DNA of 64,000 nucleotides, taken from NCBI GenBank assembly GCA_947494645.1, contig CANLVO010000002.1, positions 62,001-126,000 on the forward strand, in the 5' to 3' direction. Below, in pieces: positions 47,058-55,957 of the stretch. The translations under genes and the position numbers were made by a program. Each line of letters opens with the position of its first letter. Positions within the stretch are counted from its first letter, which is position 1. The DNA comes from an uncultured Litoreibacter sp. (lineage in GTDB: Bacteria; Pseudomonadota; Alphaproteobacteria; Rhodobacterales; Rhodobacteraceae). Under the pieces are notes generated by a model. The model was given only the letters and a program-made list of their open reading frames with translations, was not told the DNA's origin and made no database searches.

Positions 47058-47915
47058 TCAAATCGCTTGTTTCATGCTCTCATCAAGATAGATTTCGCGC
47101 AGTCTCGCGGCCACAGAACCCGGCTTACCATCGCCCAAAGCCTGCCCATCTACCTCGACCACAGGCATCACAAAAGTTGAGGCCGAGGTGATGAAAGCCT
47201 CATCCGCGTTCTTGGCTTCTTCCACCGTAAAGGCACGCTCCTCAACCTCCATCTGCGCGGACTTAGCGAACTTCAGCACCGCAGCCCGGGTGATCCCATG
47301 CAGGATTTCATTACCCAGATGCCGCGTGATGATCTTGCCGTCCTTCACGATATAGGCGTTGTTCGAGGACCCTTCGGTGATCGCCCCGTCCTCGAACATC
47401 CATGCGTCATCCACCCCCGCCGCCTTGGCCATCATCTTGGCCATCGACGGGAACAACAGCTGAGTTGTCTTGATGTCACGCCGCGCCCAGCGCTGGTCCT
47501 CTACGGTGATGACCTTCATGCCGGTGTTGATCTTTGGGTTGTTCAAAAGGTTTGCCGTCTGGGTGAACAGCACCAACGTCGGGCTGGTGTCCTCGGACGG
47601 GTAGACAAAGTCGCGGTCGCCCGGATTGCCACGGGTCAGCTGCAAGTAGATCATTCCTTCCTGAATGTCGTTGCGTTTGACCAGCTCGCGGTGAATGTCC
47701 AGCAGCTCGTCCATGTCGACTTTGTAGTTCATGCCCAGCTCATCGACAGAGCGTTGCAGCCGGACCGCGTGGCCGTCAAATGCGATCAGCTTGCCGCCAA
47801 GGACAGAAGTGACCTCGTAGACCGCATCGGCAAACAGGAACCCACGATCAAAGACCGAGACTTTGGCTTCGGTTTCAGGCAGGTATTCCCCGTTCAGGTA
47901 AACGATGCGGCTCAT
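47058..47915 (-). CDS. D-amino acid transaminase (class IV aminotransferase)
   Basis: A 285-residue PLP enzyme of fold type IV. MSRIVYLNGEYLPETEAKVSVFDRGFLFADAVYEV is the DAAT-type N-terminus. RDIKTTQLLFPSMAKM holds the PLP Lys (DIKT), and EDGAITEGSSNNAYIVKDG the phosphate loop. It moves amino groups between D-amino acids and 2-oxo acids, giving D-Glu from 2-oxoglutarate. Start chosen at MSRIVYLNGEY, 17 codons after the ORF-track start. It follows dgcA after 4 bases in a D-glutamate gene set. A branched-chain role is possible from family alone, but context favours D-amino acids. Confidence 0.88.
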   Translation of the reverse strand: MSRIVYLNGEYLPETEAKVSVFDRGFLFADAVYEVTSVLGGKLIAFDGHAVRLQRSVDELGMNYKVDMDELLDIHRELVKRNDIQEGMIYLQLTRGNPGDRDFVYPSEDTSPTLVLFTQTANLLNNPKINTGMKVITVEDQRWARRDIKTTQLLFPSMAKMMAKAAGVDDAWMFEDGAITEGSSNNAYIVKDGKIITRHLGNEILHGITRAAVLKFAKSAQMEVEERAFTVEEAKNADEAFITSASTFVMPVVEVDGQALGDGKPGSVAARLREIYLDESMKQAI

Positions 47916-47919
47916 GATT

Positions 47920-48882
47920 TTATCCCCAAAGGTTTGCATCAGGCGCGTGCACGCCCTTGTCGTCAAAAGTTAGCGGTGTGTCGCGGTCTTCGGCCAAGAG
48001 AAGCGGTCCGTCAAGGTCGGTAAAGGCCACTCCCTGCGCCAGGATGGTCGCGGGTGCCATGGCGAGAGATGACCCCACCATGCACCCGACCATCACGCCG
48101 TATCCCTCATCAAGCCCCTCACGCTTGAGTTCCAACGCCTCGGTCAAGCCGCCAGTTTTGTCCAGCTTGATGTTGATAACATCGTATTTGCCAATCAGGT
48201 TTGGCAAAGAGGCGCGGTCGTGGCACGCCTCGTCGGCACAGACCGGCAGCGGGCGGGCTATTTCGGCCAGCATGTCGTCCTCGCCTGCTGGCAGCGGCTG
48301 TTCGACCAGCTTCACGCCGAGGCGAACCAAATGCGGGGCCAGGTCGGAATACACATCCGCCGTCCAGCCCTCATTGGCATCAATGATAATCGGCGTTTCA
48401 GGCGCGCCACGGCGCACCGCCTCAAGTCGGGGCATGTCGTCGGGGGTGCCGAGCTTGATCTTCAGCAGTGGCCTATGCGCGTTCTTGCGGGCGGATACCT
48501 CCATCGCATCGGGTTCAGCCAGCGACAAGGTATAGGCCGTGATCTCTGGCATCGGCGCAGGCAATCCCAGCAGGTCCCAGACGCGTTTGCCTTGAGACTT
48601 GGCTTCCAGATCCCACAACGCACAATCAACCGCATTGCGAGCGGCCCCGGCGGGCAAAGCCGCCTGCAGCTCGGCCCGCGAAATATCGGCGGGCAGACCC
48701 ATGACTTCATCGGTGACACTGTCCAAAGTCTCGTCGTAGCGGGCGTAGGGGACGCATTCACCGACCCCCACCACGCCGTCGCGTTCCACGCGGACGGTCA
48801 GCACCTTGGCCTCCGTCCGCGAGCCACGAGAGATCGTGAAAACCTCCGCCAGTTTGAACGTATCAGCGGTGACCGAGATCAC
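47920..48882 (-). CDS. dgcA: N-acetyl-D-glutamate racemase DgcA (enolase superfamily)
   Basis: A 320-residue muconate-lactonizing-type enolase-superfamily enzyme. Catalytic Lys in RPLLKIKLG, metal ligands in IIIDANEG, LVEQPL and PVCADEACHD, and a second catalytic Lys in VINIKLDKTGG, which suggest a two-base racemase. DgcA converts N-acetyl-D-glutamate to N-acetyl-L-glutamate in a marine D-glutamate pathway described with DgcN. The start is a GTG overlapping the dgcN stop (GTGA); the ORF-track start 51 codons upstream is in dgcN. Dipeptide (L-Ala-D/L-Glu) epimerase is an alternative reading. Confidence 0.88.
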   Translation of the reverse strand: MISVTADTFKLAEVFTISRGSRTEAKVLTVRVERDGVVGVGECVPYARYDETLDSVTDEVMGLPADISRAELQAALPAGAARNAVDCALWDLEAKSQGKRVWDLLGLPAPMPEITAYTLSLAEPDAMEVSARKNAHRPLLKIKLGTPDDMPRLEAVRRGAPETPIIIDANEGWTADVYSDLAPHLVRLGVKLVEQPLPAGEDDMLAEIARPLPVCADEACHDRASLPNLIGKYDVINIKLDKTGGLTEALELKREGLDEGYGVMVGCMVGSSLAMAPATILAQGVAFTDLDGPLLLAEDRDTPLTFDDKGVHAPDANLWG

Positions 48883-49880
48883 AGCTTTTCCAGCGCGTCC
48901 ACGAGTTTTTCTGCACCGAAGCGAAACGGGTCGGTGGTGGGCAGGCCCATGCGATCTTCGACCTCCGCAACGTAGGCTTTGGCCTCTTCTTCCCCCATGT
49001 GCTGGGTGTTGATGGAGATGCCAATGACCTCGCATTTCGGGTTCACCACGCGGGCCAGTGTCAGAGACATGTCACGCAATGCTTCGAGCGACGGCTGCTG
49101 ATAGTCCGGCAAGCCGCGCATGTGTTTGCGGGTAGGTTCGTGCGCCAGAACCAGCGCGTCAGGCTGGCCGCCGTGGACCAGCGCCATGGTCACACCAGAA
49201 TAGGAGGCATGAAACAGGCTGCCCTGCCCTTCGATGTGATCCCAGTGGTCGTCGTCATTGTCCGGGGTCAGATACTCCACCGCGCCCGCCATGAAATCGG
49301 CGATGACCGCGTCCAGAGGCACGCCACCGCCAGTGATCAGGATGCCGGTTTGGCCGGTGGGGCGGAAGGTGGATTTCATGCCGCGTTTGCGCATCTCGGC
49401 GTCCATGCACATGGCCGTGTACATCTTGCCGACAGAGCAGTCGGTGCCAACGGCCAGTACCCGTTTGCCGGTCCTCTTCACGCCAGTTGCGATTGGGTAG
49501 GCGACGGTCGGAATACGCACGTCATGCAGGGTGCGGCCATGCATCTTCGCAGCGCGTTGCAGCTCATCTTCTTCGCGCAGCAGGTTATGGAGACCGGACG
49601 CGATGTCGTAGCCCATTTCCAGCGCCTCAACGAGGACCTTCTTCCATGCCTCCGAGATGACGCCACCCCGATTGGCAACGCCAATGACAAGCGTTTTGGC
49701 TCCTGCGTCGAGGCCCTCTTGCAAAGTCATATCCGTCAGCTTCATGTCGGCCTTGCAGCCTTCCATGCGGAACTGGCCTACGGCGTTCTCAGGACGCCAG
49801 TCCTTGATGCCTTGGGCCACTTTGGCAGCAAGCGCGTCCGGCGCGTCGCCGAGAAACAGGAGGTATGGTGTTTGGATCAT
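48879..49880 (-). CDS. dgcN: D-glutamate N-acetyltransferase DgcN
   Basis: A 333-residue DUF1611-type P-loop-fold protein. Recognisable segments include MIQTPYLLFLGDA, VGTDCSVGKMYTAMCM (Walker A-like), FRPTGQTGILI, and DHIEGQGSLFHASYSG. DgcN acetylates D-glutamate as the first step of the DgcN/DgcA route. Start MIQTPYLLFLGD chosen over the ORF-track start 72 codons upstream, which crosses a gene-free gap with repeats. Overlaps dgcA by 4 bases, so the two are coupled. Confidence 0.88.
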   Translation of the reverse strand: MIQTPYLLFLGDAPDALAAKVAQGIKDWRPENAVGQFRMEGCKADMKLTDMTLQEGLDAGAKTLVIGVANRGGVISEAWKKVLVEALEMGYDIASGLHNLLREEDELQRAAKMHGRTLHDVRIPTVAYPIATGVKRTGKRVLAVGTDCSVGKMYTAMCMDAEMRKRGMKSTFRPTGQTGILITGGGVPLDAVIADFMAGAVEYLTPDNDDDHWDHIEGQGSLFHASYSGVTMALVHGGQPDALVLAHEPTRKHMRGLPDYQQPSLEALRDMSLTLARVVNPKCEVIGISINTQHMGEEEAKAYVAEVEDRMGLPTTDPFRFGAEKLVDALEKL

Positions 49881-50117
49881 GGCAGGTGTCCCCAAATTGA
49901 AGGCGAATCTATGTCCCGCGCAAAATAGCGCGTCTACATGCGTCATGCCCGTCCAAAAAGCCGCGTGATAGGGCCAGTTTGGTGAAGATATCTGGCCAGA
50001 ATGCCGGACTGGTGCAAGATTCTTCACATGGGTTTCGCCGCGCTGCGCGCGCCGACACGCGGGGCTCTGCCCCGTACCCCGAGGTATTTCCGCCAAGATG
50101 AAACCGAACGAGGAACT
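49881..50117. other. Gap between the epimerase-like gene and dgcN
   Basis: A 237-base gene-free gap. It holds the hairpin CGGGGC-TCT-GCCCCG (50060-50074) followed by TACCCCGAGGTATTTCCGCC, a REP-like element also seen at 7849, 26033 and 58590 in looser form. A promoter for dgcN-dgcA-transaminase presumably lies in the dgcN-proximal half. I see no consensus hexamers. Confidence 0.5.
50060..50105 (+). repeat. REP-like intergenic element with CGGGGC-TCT-GCCCCG hairpin, copy 3
   Basis: CGGGGC (50060-50065), TCT, GCCCCG (50069-50074), then TACCCCGAGGTATTTCCGCCA and AGATGAAACCGAAC. A hairpin of this kind at gene ends is, as I recall, very common in Rhodobacteraceae genomes. It lies just before the end of the epimerase-like gene. 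Confidence 0.5.
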
Positions 50118-50957
50118 TTAGCTGGCGTCCAGCTCCTGCCACATGTCTTCGACCCAACCTTTGATGACCTGCGCCTCTTCCCAGCGGTTAGACATCTCTT
50201 TTCCGTCGGGGCCGGTCATGGCGTATTCCGGGGGGCCGAGTTCGCACACAAAGATGCAGTCGCCTGACGAGTTGCGGTCGCGCCAAGACGTCAGGCCTTC
50301 GCGCCACCATCCTTTGAACAGCTCGACCCATTTCTGGTGCTGCGGGAAGGCGAGTTGCAGCTGGATTTGCTGACGAGATGCCACCCGGCCCTGAAAGCTG
50401 TCGGAGCGTTCAAGAATGCGGCTGATCAAGCCAAGGTCGTGATCGGAGAGCGGGAACCAGAATTCGCGGTCCACGACGTAATGACTGAGGTCGGCGCAGA
50501 TACGCATGTCAGGGATACGCTCGATCAACAGCAGCGTGGTGTAGAGGTCGTTGGTGATGCAATTGCGGTGCGTCTCAAATTGAATGGGCTGGCCGATCTT
50601 GTCGGACATCTCCATCCACGTCTCGATCACCGGCACCATGTCATCGAGGGCAATCGGCATCACCTGCCCGATCACATCGACAAAGGGTGCGCCGAAATCC
50701 TTGGCCATTTTGAGCGTGTCTTCGAGGCTTTCAATGGTCTTGGGGAAGGCCACGATCAGCGGCGTGAGGTTGTTGCGTTCCATATGCGGACGGACAGCAT
50801 GGGCGGTCGCCACATCAGACGCACCCAGATCAATCGCCATCCCGTCAAATCCGGCCCCGGCGACCATATCGCATACCTGATCGTAGGGCAGTTTCACCCC
50901 GGTGGGGTCATGCGGCTGCATGGCCCAAAGGGAGGTGTAGGTTTTGAGTTGTCTCAT
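50118..50957 (-). CDS. Sugar phosphate isomerase/epimerase-like TIM-barrel protein
   Basis: A 279-residue xylose isomerase-like TIM-barrel protein. Metal-site candidates are Glu in IQFETHRNC, Asp/His in ICADLSHYVVD, and the late Glu in IFVCELGPPEYA. Its start overlaps the desaturase stop by 4 bases (ATGA), so they are co-translated. The substrate is unknown. The surrounding desaturase and D-Glu genes give no clear pathway. Confidence 0.82.
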   Translation of the reverse strand: MRQLKTYTSLWAMQPHDPTGVKLPYDQVCDMVAGAGFDGMAIDLGASDVATAHAVRPHMERNNLTPLIVAFPKTIESLEDTLKMAKDFGAPFVDVIGQVMPIALDDMVPVIETWMEMSDKIGQPIQFETHRNCITNDLYTTLLLIERIPDMRICADLSHYVVDREFWFPLSDHDLGLISRILERSDSFQGRVASRQQIQLQLAFPQHQKWVELFKGWWREGLTSWRDRNSSGDCIFVCELGPPEYAMTGPDGKEMSNRWEEAQVIKGWVEDMWQELDAS

Positions 50958-51937
50958 TCCGCCGGGATCCGGGCAGAGCGTCCGCCGGAGGTTGGTACGA
51001 CCCAGACCTCATCCATCGGGTATTGGCTTTCGTCCTTGGCGCGGAGCTTGTTGATCACCTCGATCTGGAACTCGATCCAGCCCATGCGATGCACCTCACC
51101 CGCCTTGCTTTCCAACTTATCGTTCAGCTCCCGCAGCTTCCAAAACGGCACGGCGGGGAAGGTGTGATGCGCGGTGTGGTAGGGCATCTGCCAGCACAAC
51201 CAGCGGAACAGCCCGTTGGTGCGGGTGGAGCGGGTGTTTTCCAGAATGTCCTGCTCATGGCTGAGGCCCAGATGCTCAATAGTGTTTTGCAGCTGATGGA
51301 TGGGCTTGGTGAGCACCATCGGGATGATCCAGAAAGTCAGCGCGGCCCATGTGCCCATGATGATCGAAGCAATCGCGATGACACCGTAAAGTGCGATGTG
51401 AACACGCGCCTCATTTATGACCTTGGCCTCTTCCTCCGCCCGGATATAGGGCTCCAGAATGATGCCACGCGCCCGGCGGATATTGCCAACGATGCGGTTG
51501 CGCCAATAGGTGACGCCGCTCAGCCACAACAGGTAGGTGGTCAGGGTGTAGGGCTCGCGCACCAACTCACCATCACGTTCCCAATCCTGCGTGTATTGGT
51601 GATGCGCGAAATGCATGATCTGGTCGAAATCGCGCGGGAAGATCTGGATGGAGCCGATGAAACGACCGAAGACCTCGTTTAGTTTTCGAGTTTTGAAGAC
51701 GGTGGCATGAGACAGCTCATGCTGGCCTGCATAGAGGAAGTTCAGCAACACGCCGAGTACCAAACCGGTTGCCAAGACCAACCAAGACCCCATCGCCTGC
51801 GCATGCAAGGTCGCTACAAATACAATTGCGCCAAAATGCGAGCCAAGTTGCAGGAAGCCCTTGGCATCGGATCGCTCTGATAGAGTGCGCAGCTCGGTCG
51901 GGGTTAAAATTTCGCGGCGAGAAAAACTGGCTTCCAT
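50954..51937 (-). CDS. Membrane fatty acid desaturase-family protein
   Basis: A 327-residue membrane di-iron desaturase or hydroxylase. Three His boxes: GQHELSHAT (HxxxH), HFAHHQYTQD (HxxHH), and PYHTAHHTFP (HxxHH). Four hydrophobic segments lie around them. Start MEASFSRREILTP chosen because GGAG sits 6 bases upstream; MEPSMEAS four codons earlier also fits. Could desaturate fatty acids, or hydroxylate sterols, alkanes or carotenoids; the family does not fix it. Overlaps the epimerase-like gene by 4 bases; divergent from LysR. Confidence 0.87.
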   Translation of the reverse strand: MEASFSRREILTPTELRTLSERSDAKGFLQLGSHFGAIVFVATLHAQAMGSWLVLATGLVLGVLLNFLYAGQHELSHATVFKTRKLNEVFGRFIGSIQIFPRDFDQIMHFAHHQYTQDWERDGELVREPYTLTTYLLWLSGVTYWRNRIVGNIRRARGIILEPYIRAEEEAKVINEARVHIALYGVIAIASIIMGTWAALTFWIIPMVLTKPIHQLQNTIEHLGLSHEQDILENTRSTRTNGLFRWLCWQMPYHTAHHTFPAVPFWKLRELNDKLESKAGEVHRMGWIEFQIEVINKLRAKDESQYPMDEVWVVPTSGGRSARIPAE

Positions 51938-52033
51938 TGAGGGCTCCATCGGTAGGTTTGGCCCAAAGTGACACGGAAGAAAATTCATGTCATACGGTAT
52001 AAATTCAGCTTTTACCTGAAATGGATTCATGCC

Positions 52034-52936
52034 TTGATCCCTTCTACATCAGCTCTTCAAGCCTTGGTGAACCTTGCCCAGACCGGGTCGATCACCCGCA
52101 CGGCGGAGAAAATGCGGCTCACTCAATCCGCCATCAGCCATAAAATAAAGGCGCTCGAGGGGCAGTTGGGCTTTGCTCTTTTGGATCGCGACGGGCGCGG
52201 GGTGCGGCTGACTCACCGCGCACGCCAATACGTGGCGGAGGTGGGCCCCGCTTTGGAAGTCTTAACCAAGGCGGGCGACCGCAGCGAGTTGACCGGCAGC
52301 CTGACCCTAAACATCGCGCCGGGCTTTGCCGCGAACTGGCTTGCGCCGCGCCTGTCCGGTTTCGTGGCCAGCCACCCCGGTTTGGCGGTCACCATCAACA
52401 CGCCGCGTGGCTACGGCGATTTGGGGCGGCGACGCGACGACATCTATGTCAGTTTCCTGCCCCCCGACCAAGCCCCGCACGGCGCGCGGCATCTTATGGA
52501 TGTGGCATTCTTCCCGGTCGCCGCTCCGGGCTTGACGGGTGGCGGACGCAACCTGAGCCCAGACGAGGTGCTGGCATTGCCGCTTCTGCACCTGGATGGT
52601 CGCAAGGATTGGGCAGCTTGGTCAAAGGCAGCGGGCGCGTTAGGTGGACAAATCCCAGATGGCGTGGTGTTTCAAGACATGCAGATCATGGCCGCTGCTG
52701 CACGCGCGGGCCAGGGCGCTGCCCTTGGCGACGCACTTACGAGTGCCACCGCGTTGGAGCGTGGAGAATTGGTCCGGTTGCATCCATTTGAATGGCACTC
52801 GCCCCGCGCCTACTGGTTGATTGCAGGGGACACGCCGCCGAGCGACGGCAAAGCCGCGTTTGAAGAGTGGGTGCTACACGCGTTGGGCCGTCAGCCCGCA
52901 GGCAACAGCGCAATCGGCACATCTGGCTCTTCGTAG
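52034..52936 (+). CDS. LysR-family transcriptional regulator (GcvA-like)
   Basis: About 300 residues. Helix-turn-helix ALVNLAQTGSITRTAEKMRLTQSAISHKIKALEGQLGFALLDRDGRGVRLT, then an effector domain. Start is uncertain: the ORF-track GTG at 51968 adds 22 residues containing a promoter-like AT-rich run (CGGTATAAATTC), while the TTG at 52034 gives the family-like start before STSALQALVNLA. Divergent from the desaturase, which it probably regulates. Overlaps the next gene's 3' end by 46 bases (opposite strand). Confidence 0.88.
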   Translation: MIPSTSALQALVNLAQTGSITRTAEKMRLTQSAISHKIKALEGQLGFALLDRDGRGVRLTHRARQYVAEVGPALEVLTKAGDRSELTGSLTLNIAPGFAANWLAPRLSGFVASHPGLAVTINTPRGYGDLGRRRDDIYVSFLPPDQAPHGARHLMDVAFFPVAAPGLTGGGRNLSPDEVLALPLLHLDGRKDWAAWSKAAGALGGQIPDGVVFQDMQIMAAAARAGQGAALGDALTSATALERGELVRLHPFEWHSPRAYWLIAGDTPPSDGKAAFEEWVLHALGRQPAGNSAIGTSGSS

Positions 52937-53241
52937 AAATCACGCGGCGCAGCATTGGATGCCACGGTATTTCTTTTGAACTCAAACACGCGTTCACCAG
53001 CCTCTTCCTGTGAGGTCACGATAAGCGCTTGGTACAAGTGCCGTCCGCCGTCGTAGATATCCACGAGCCCACGTAGGCGTGGCGCTGTATCGGCGTCGAC
53101 CGTGAAGGTATTGCTGGCAAATTGCAGGATCGGGTAAATCTCGTCGCCCACATGCACCCGTAACCGAGATCGCTTCCGCATGGCTTGCTTTTGTGCCGCC
53201 TCAAGGCCGGCCTGTACTTCGCGTGACAAGAACGTCGACAT
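52891..53241 (-). CDS. Conserved hypothetical protein (116 aa)
   Basis: MSTFLSREVQAGLEAAQKQAMRKRSRLRVHVGDEIYPILQF, a basic N-terminal helix followed by a beta-rich part (RLRGLVDIYDGGRHLYQALIVT, FEFKRNTVASNAAPRDF). The pattern recalls a PilZ-like barrel but no diagnostic RxxxR/DxSxxG pair is present. I believe it is conserved in related genomes. Overlaps the LysR gene by 46 bases. Function unknown. Confidence 0.75.
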   Translation of the reverse strand: MSTFLSREVQAGLEAAQKQAMRKRSRLRVHVGDEIYPILQFASNTFTVDADTAPRLRGLVDIYDGGRHLYQALIVTSQEEAGERVFEFKRNTVASNAAPRDFYEEPDVPIALLPAG

Positions 53242-53334
53242 GGTGATTCCCCTACTAACTACAGGTTCAGCTTAGCCAGTTAGCCGGGATTCTCCTAAAT
53301 ATTCGTTTCAATTCTATGACATAGCCAGATGTTG

Positions 53335-54102
53335 CTAGGTTAGAACCTTTGGACGCAAGACATGGGGTATTTGGGGGTCGTAAAGCGCGGAATCTTTGAA
53401 GTCTTTGATGTCCGCCAGAGCCGGACCCACCAGAATCAACGCCGTGCGGGTAATCTTTTCAGCCCGCACTTTGGCGTGAATTTCGCTTAGCGTGCCGCGC
53501 AGAAACACCTCGTCCGGCCAACTGGCCCGGTAGGCCACCACCACAGGGCAATCAGCCCCATAATGGGGCGTCAACACGCGCTCGATCTCGCGCAGGGCTC
53601 GGATGCCGAGGTGAATGGCGAGGGTCGCGCCTGTGCGGGCAAAATTCTCCAGCGTCTCGCCTTCTGGCATAGACGTCGATTTCATCGACATACGGGTCAG
53701 CACGATGGATTGCGCGATTTCGGGGACCGTCAATTCCTGTCCTAAGGCGGCGGCGGCGGCGGCATAGGCAGGCACGCCGGGGATGATCTGGTAGTCGATG
53801 CCGTCAGCTTTCAATCGGCGGATCTGCTCTGCAATCGCGCCATAAAGCGACGGATCGCCGGAATGAACGCGCGCTACGTCTTGGCCCTTAGCATGGGCTA
53901 CGGCAATCTGCGCATGGGTGTCGTCCAGCGTCATCGGTGCGGTGTCCATGACCAACGCGCCGTCAGGTGCCCCCGCAACTACGGCCGCCGGCACCAACGA
54001 GCCTGCATAGAGGCAAACAGGACATTCCGAGATGATCCGTTGCGCCTTCAGCGTCAGCAGTTCTGGATCGCCTGGACCCGCGCCAATAAAGTAAACCGTC
54101 AT
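53335..54102 (-). CDS. cobM: Precorrin-4 C11-methyltransferase
   Basis: A 255-residue SAM-dependent tetrapyrrole methylase that converts precorrin-4 to precorrin-5. N-terminal VYFIGAGPGDPELLTLKAQRII (SAM site), the VARVHSGDPSLYGAIAEQ substrate loop, and IPGVPAYAAAAAALGQELTVPEIAQSIVLTR typical of CobM/CbiF. The start MTVYFIGAG avoids the ORF-track extension into the cobJ end. Downstream of the cbiG-cobJ fusion by 61 bases, same strand. Confidence 0.95.
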   Translation of the reverse strand: MTVYFIGAGPGDPELLTLKAQRIISECPVCLYAGSLVPAAVVAGAPDGALVMDTAPMTLDDTHAQIAVAHAKGQDVARVHSGDPSLYGAIAEQIRRLKADGIDYQIIPGVPAYAAAAAALGQELTVPEIAQSIVLTRMSMKSTSMPEGETLENFARTGATLAIHLGIRALREIERVLTPHYGADCPVVVAYRASWPDEVFLRGTLSEIHAKVRAEKITRTALILVGPALADIKDFKDSALYDPQIPHVLRPKVLT

Positions 54103-54163
54103 GTGTGAACTCCAATACGGGAGGGTGGGCGGGGCGATGCCGCAGGCGAGCGTCGCATCATCC

Positions 54164-55957
54164 TCACGCCAAATCCCCATCAATCTTGCGCGCATATCCA
54201 CGCGGCGTGTACATGCGTGGCCCCTCGCCCAGTTGCGCCAGCTTGGTATGGCTCGAGCCCACCAACACCACGGTCAGCATGTCCACTTCATCCACCTCCA
54301 ACTCGCTCAGCTTACGGTAGCGCACATGCTCCTCTGGCCGACCCAGCGAGCTTGCCAGCATAACCGGCGTATCCGCAGGTCTATGCTGCAACAAAATATC
54401 CCGCGCCTCTGCCAGCAGGGTCCGGCGGCGCATGGAGACAGGGTTGTAAAAGGCGATAACAAAATCGCCCTTGGCTGCGGCATGCAGGCGCTTCACAATA
54501 TCTTCGCGCGGCGTCAACAAGTCGGACAGCGATATGGCGCAGAAATCATGCCCCAAGGGCGCACCCGCACGTGCGGCGGCTCCTTGCAACGCCGACACCC
54601 CGGGGGTGGAGACAACCTCCACCCGGTGCGCCGCATCACTCACACCCATCTCGTCCGATGCGCGGTCCAGTAATTCAAACACCAACGCGCCCATCGCGTA
54701 AATGCCTGCATCGCCTGAACAAATCAGCGCGACGGTTTTGCCTTGGGCGGCCTGTTCGAGTGCATACCGGCAGCGGTCTTCTTCGCCCCCCAGCGGAAAG
54801 TCGGACCGTGTTTTACCATAGGCCAGCGGTCCCAGCAGATCGATGTAAAGCCCATATCCCACCAACTCTTCTGCTTCCTGAACAAGCTTGGAGGCCTCCG
54901 GTGTGCGCCAGGAATGCTGCCCAGGCCCGATGCCGATGATTGAGAGCTTGCCACGCGATCGGCCACGCAATTCGGTGAGAGGCGCGGGTGCTATCGCAAT
55001 GGCGCAGGTTGCATTCGCTGTCTTGCGTTTGGTCACTTCCAAAACCGCCTCGGCCCCGCCTTGAGCAAGGGCCGCCGCCTCACTTACGCCATGGCACCCA
55101 ACCTCGGCGAAGACCACGTCGGACGGGGTGGCGAGGCGCGGCGTTTCCGCCTCTAGCTCTGCCGCTGTAAAAACGCGCATAGGCACATCAAGCGCCTTGG
55201 CCAGGTCGATCATCGCGGGCTCGTCAGCCTTTAATTCCAATGTGTTGAGCGAGTGGATGGCCCCTTTTGCCAGCCCGACATCGGCCAGTGTTTTGTCGAC
55301 CAGTTCTGCCAATTCCTCCGGCGGGCAGTTGCGGGCACAGCCGACGCCGAGGGTCAGGCGTTGGGGGTGAAATTGCAGATCGGCGTCGCTTGGGGTGATT
55401 CCGGCGGAGATTGTCAGATCGCTGCCCTTCGGCAGGCCGGACAGCCAGTCAGCTTCGCCGTCGATAGTGACGCCAGCGCCGGACAGAAGCTGTGCCATAA
55501 CCCCTTTTGCCGCCTCTGGATTTGCCAGTCCCCAACCTGCAGGGGGCTCGTCCAGCGCAACCCCCAAGGCCACGTCACCCGCTGTTGTAACGGCTGCAAC
55601 CGATTGTAATCCTTCGGCAATCTTGACCGCCAAACGGTTGGCTCCGCGATGACCACCCAAAAGTGGCACCACGACCGCACCATTGTCAGACACGGAAAGC
55701 ACCGGTGGCTCCATAGTCTTGTTTGCCAGCAGCGGTGCGACGGCTCGGATCAGTATGCCGGAAGCACAAACGCCTATGACCGGCGTGCCCGCGGCGAAGA
55801 GTGTGCGGGCATGGTCGAGGGCATTGGCGAAGAAGAAATCCGCGACATCGACACGGCTCTCTCGGCCATGCACGGGCGCGTCCAGCAGCTTGGCGATGCG
55901 ATGCGCCGTGGCCTCGCCCGCGCGGTTGAGGCAGAGAACTGCCGGGGTTAGAGCCAT
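54164..55957 (-). CDS. cobJ: CbiG-CobJ fusion: cobalamin biosynthesis protein / precorrin-3B C17-methyltransferase
   Basis: 597 residues in two parts. Residues about 1-330 are CbiG-like: N-domain GVCASGILIRAVAPLL and PLLGGHRGANRLA, and C-domain LGVGCARNCPPEELAELVDKTL (CobE-like). Residues about 335-597 are CobJ: KLSIIGIGPGQHSWRTPEA, GDAGIYAMGALVFELL, VVSTPGVSALQGAAARAG. CobJ does C17 methylation with ring contraction; CbiG opens the delta-lactone in the cobalt-early route. Overlaps cobI by 10 bases. A mixed aerobic/anaerobic signature. Confidence 0.93.
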   Translation of the reverse strand: MALTPAVLCLNRAGEATAHRIAKLLDAPVHGRESRVDVADFFFANALDHARTLFAAGTPVIGVCASGILIRAVAPLLANKTMEPPVLSVSDNGAVVVPLLGGHRGANRLAVKIAEGLQSVAAVTTAGDVALGVALDEPPAGWGLANPEAAKGVMAQLLSGAGVTIDGEADWLSGLPKGSDLTISAGITPSDADLQFHPQRLTLGVGCARNCPPEELAELVDKTLADVGLAKGAIHSLNTLELKADEPAMIDLAKALDVPMRVFTAAELEAETPRLATPSDVVFAEVGCHGVSEAAALAQGGAEAVLEVTKRKTANATCAIAIAPAPLTELRGRSRGKLSIIGIGPGQHSWRTPEASKLVQEAEELVGYGLYIDLLGPLAYGKTRSDFPLGGEEDRCRYALEQAAQGKTVALICSGDAGIYAMGALVFELLDRASDEMGVSDAAHRVEVVSTPGVSALQGAAARAGAPLGHDFCAISLSDLLTPREDIVKRLHAAAKGDFVIAFYNPVSMRRRTLLAEARDILLQHRPADTPVMLASSLGRPEEHVRYRKLSELEVDEVDMLTVVLVGSSHTKLAQLGEGPRMYTPRGYARKIDGDLA

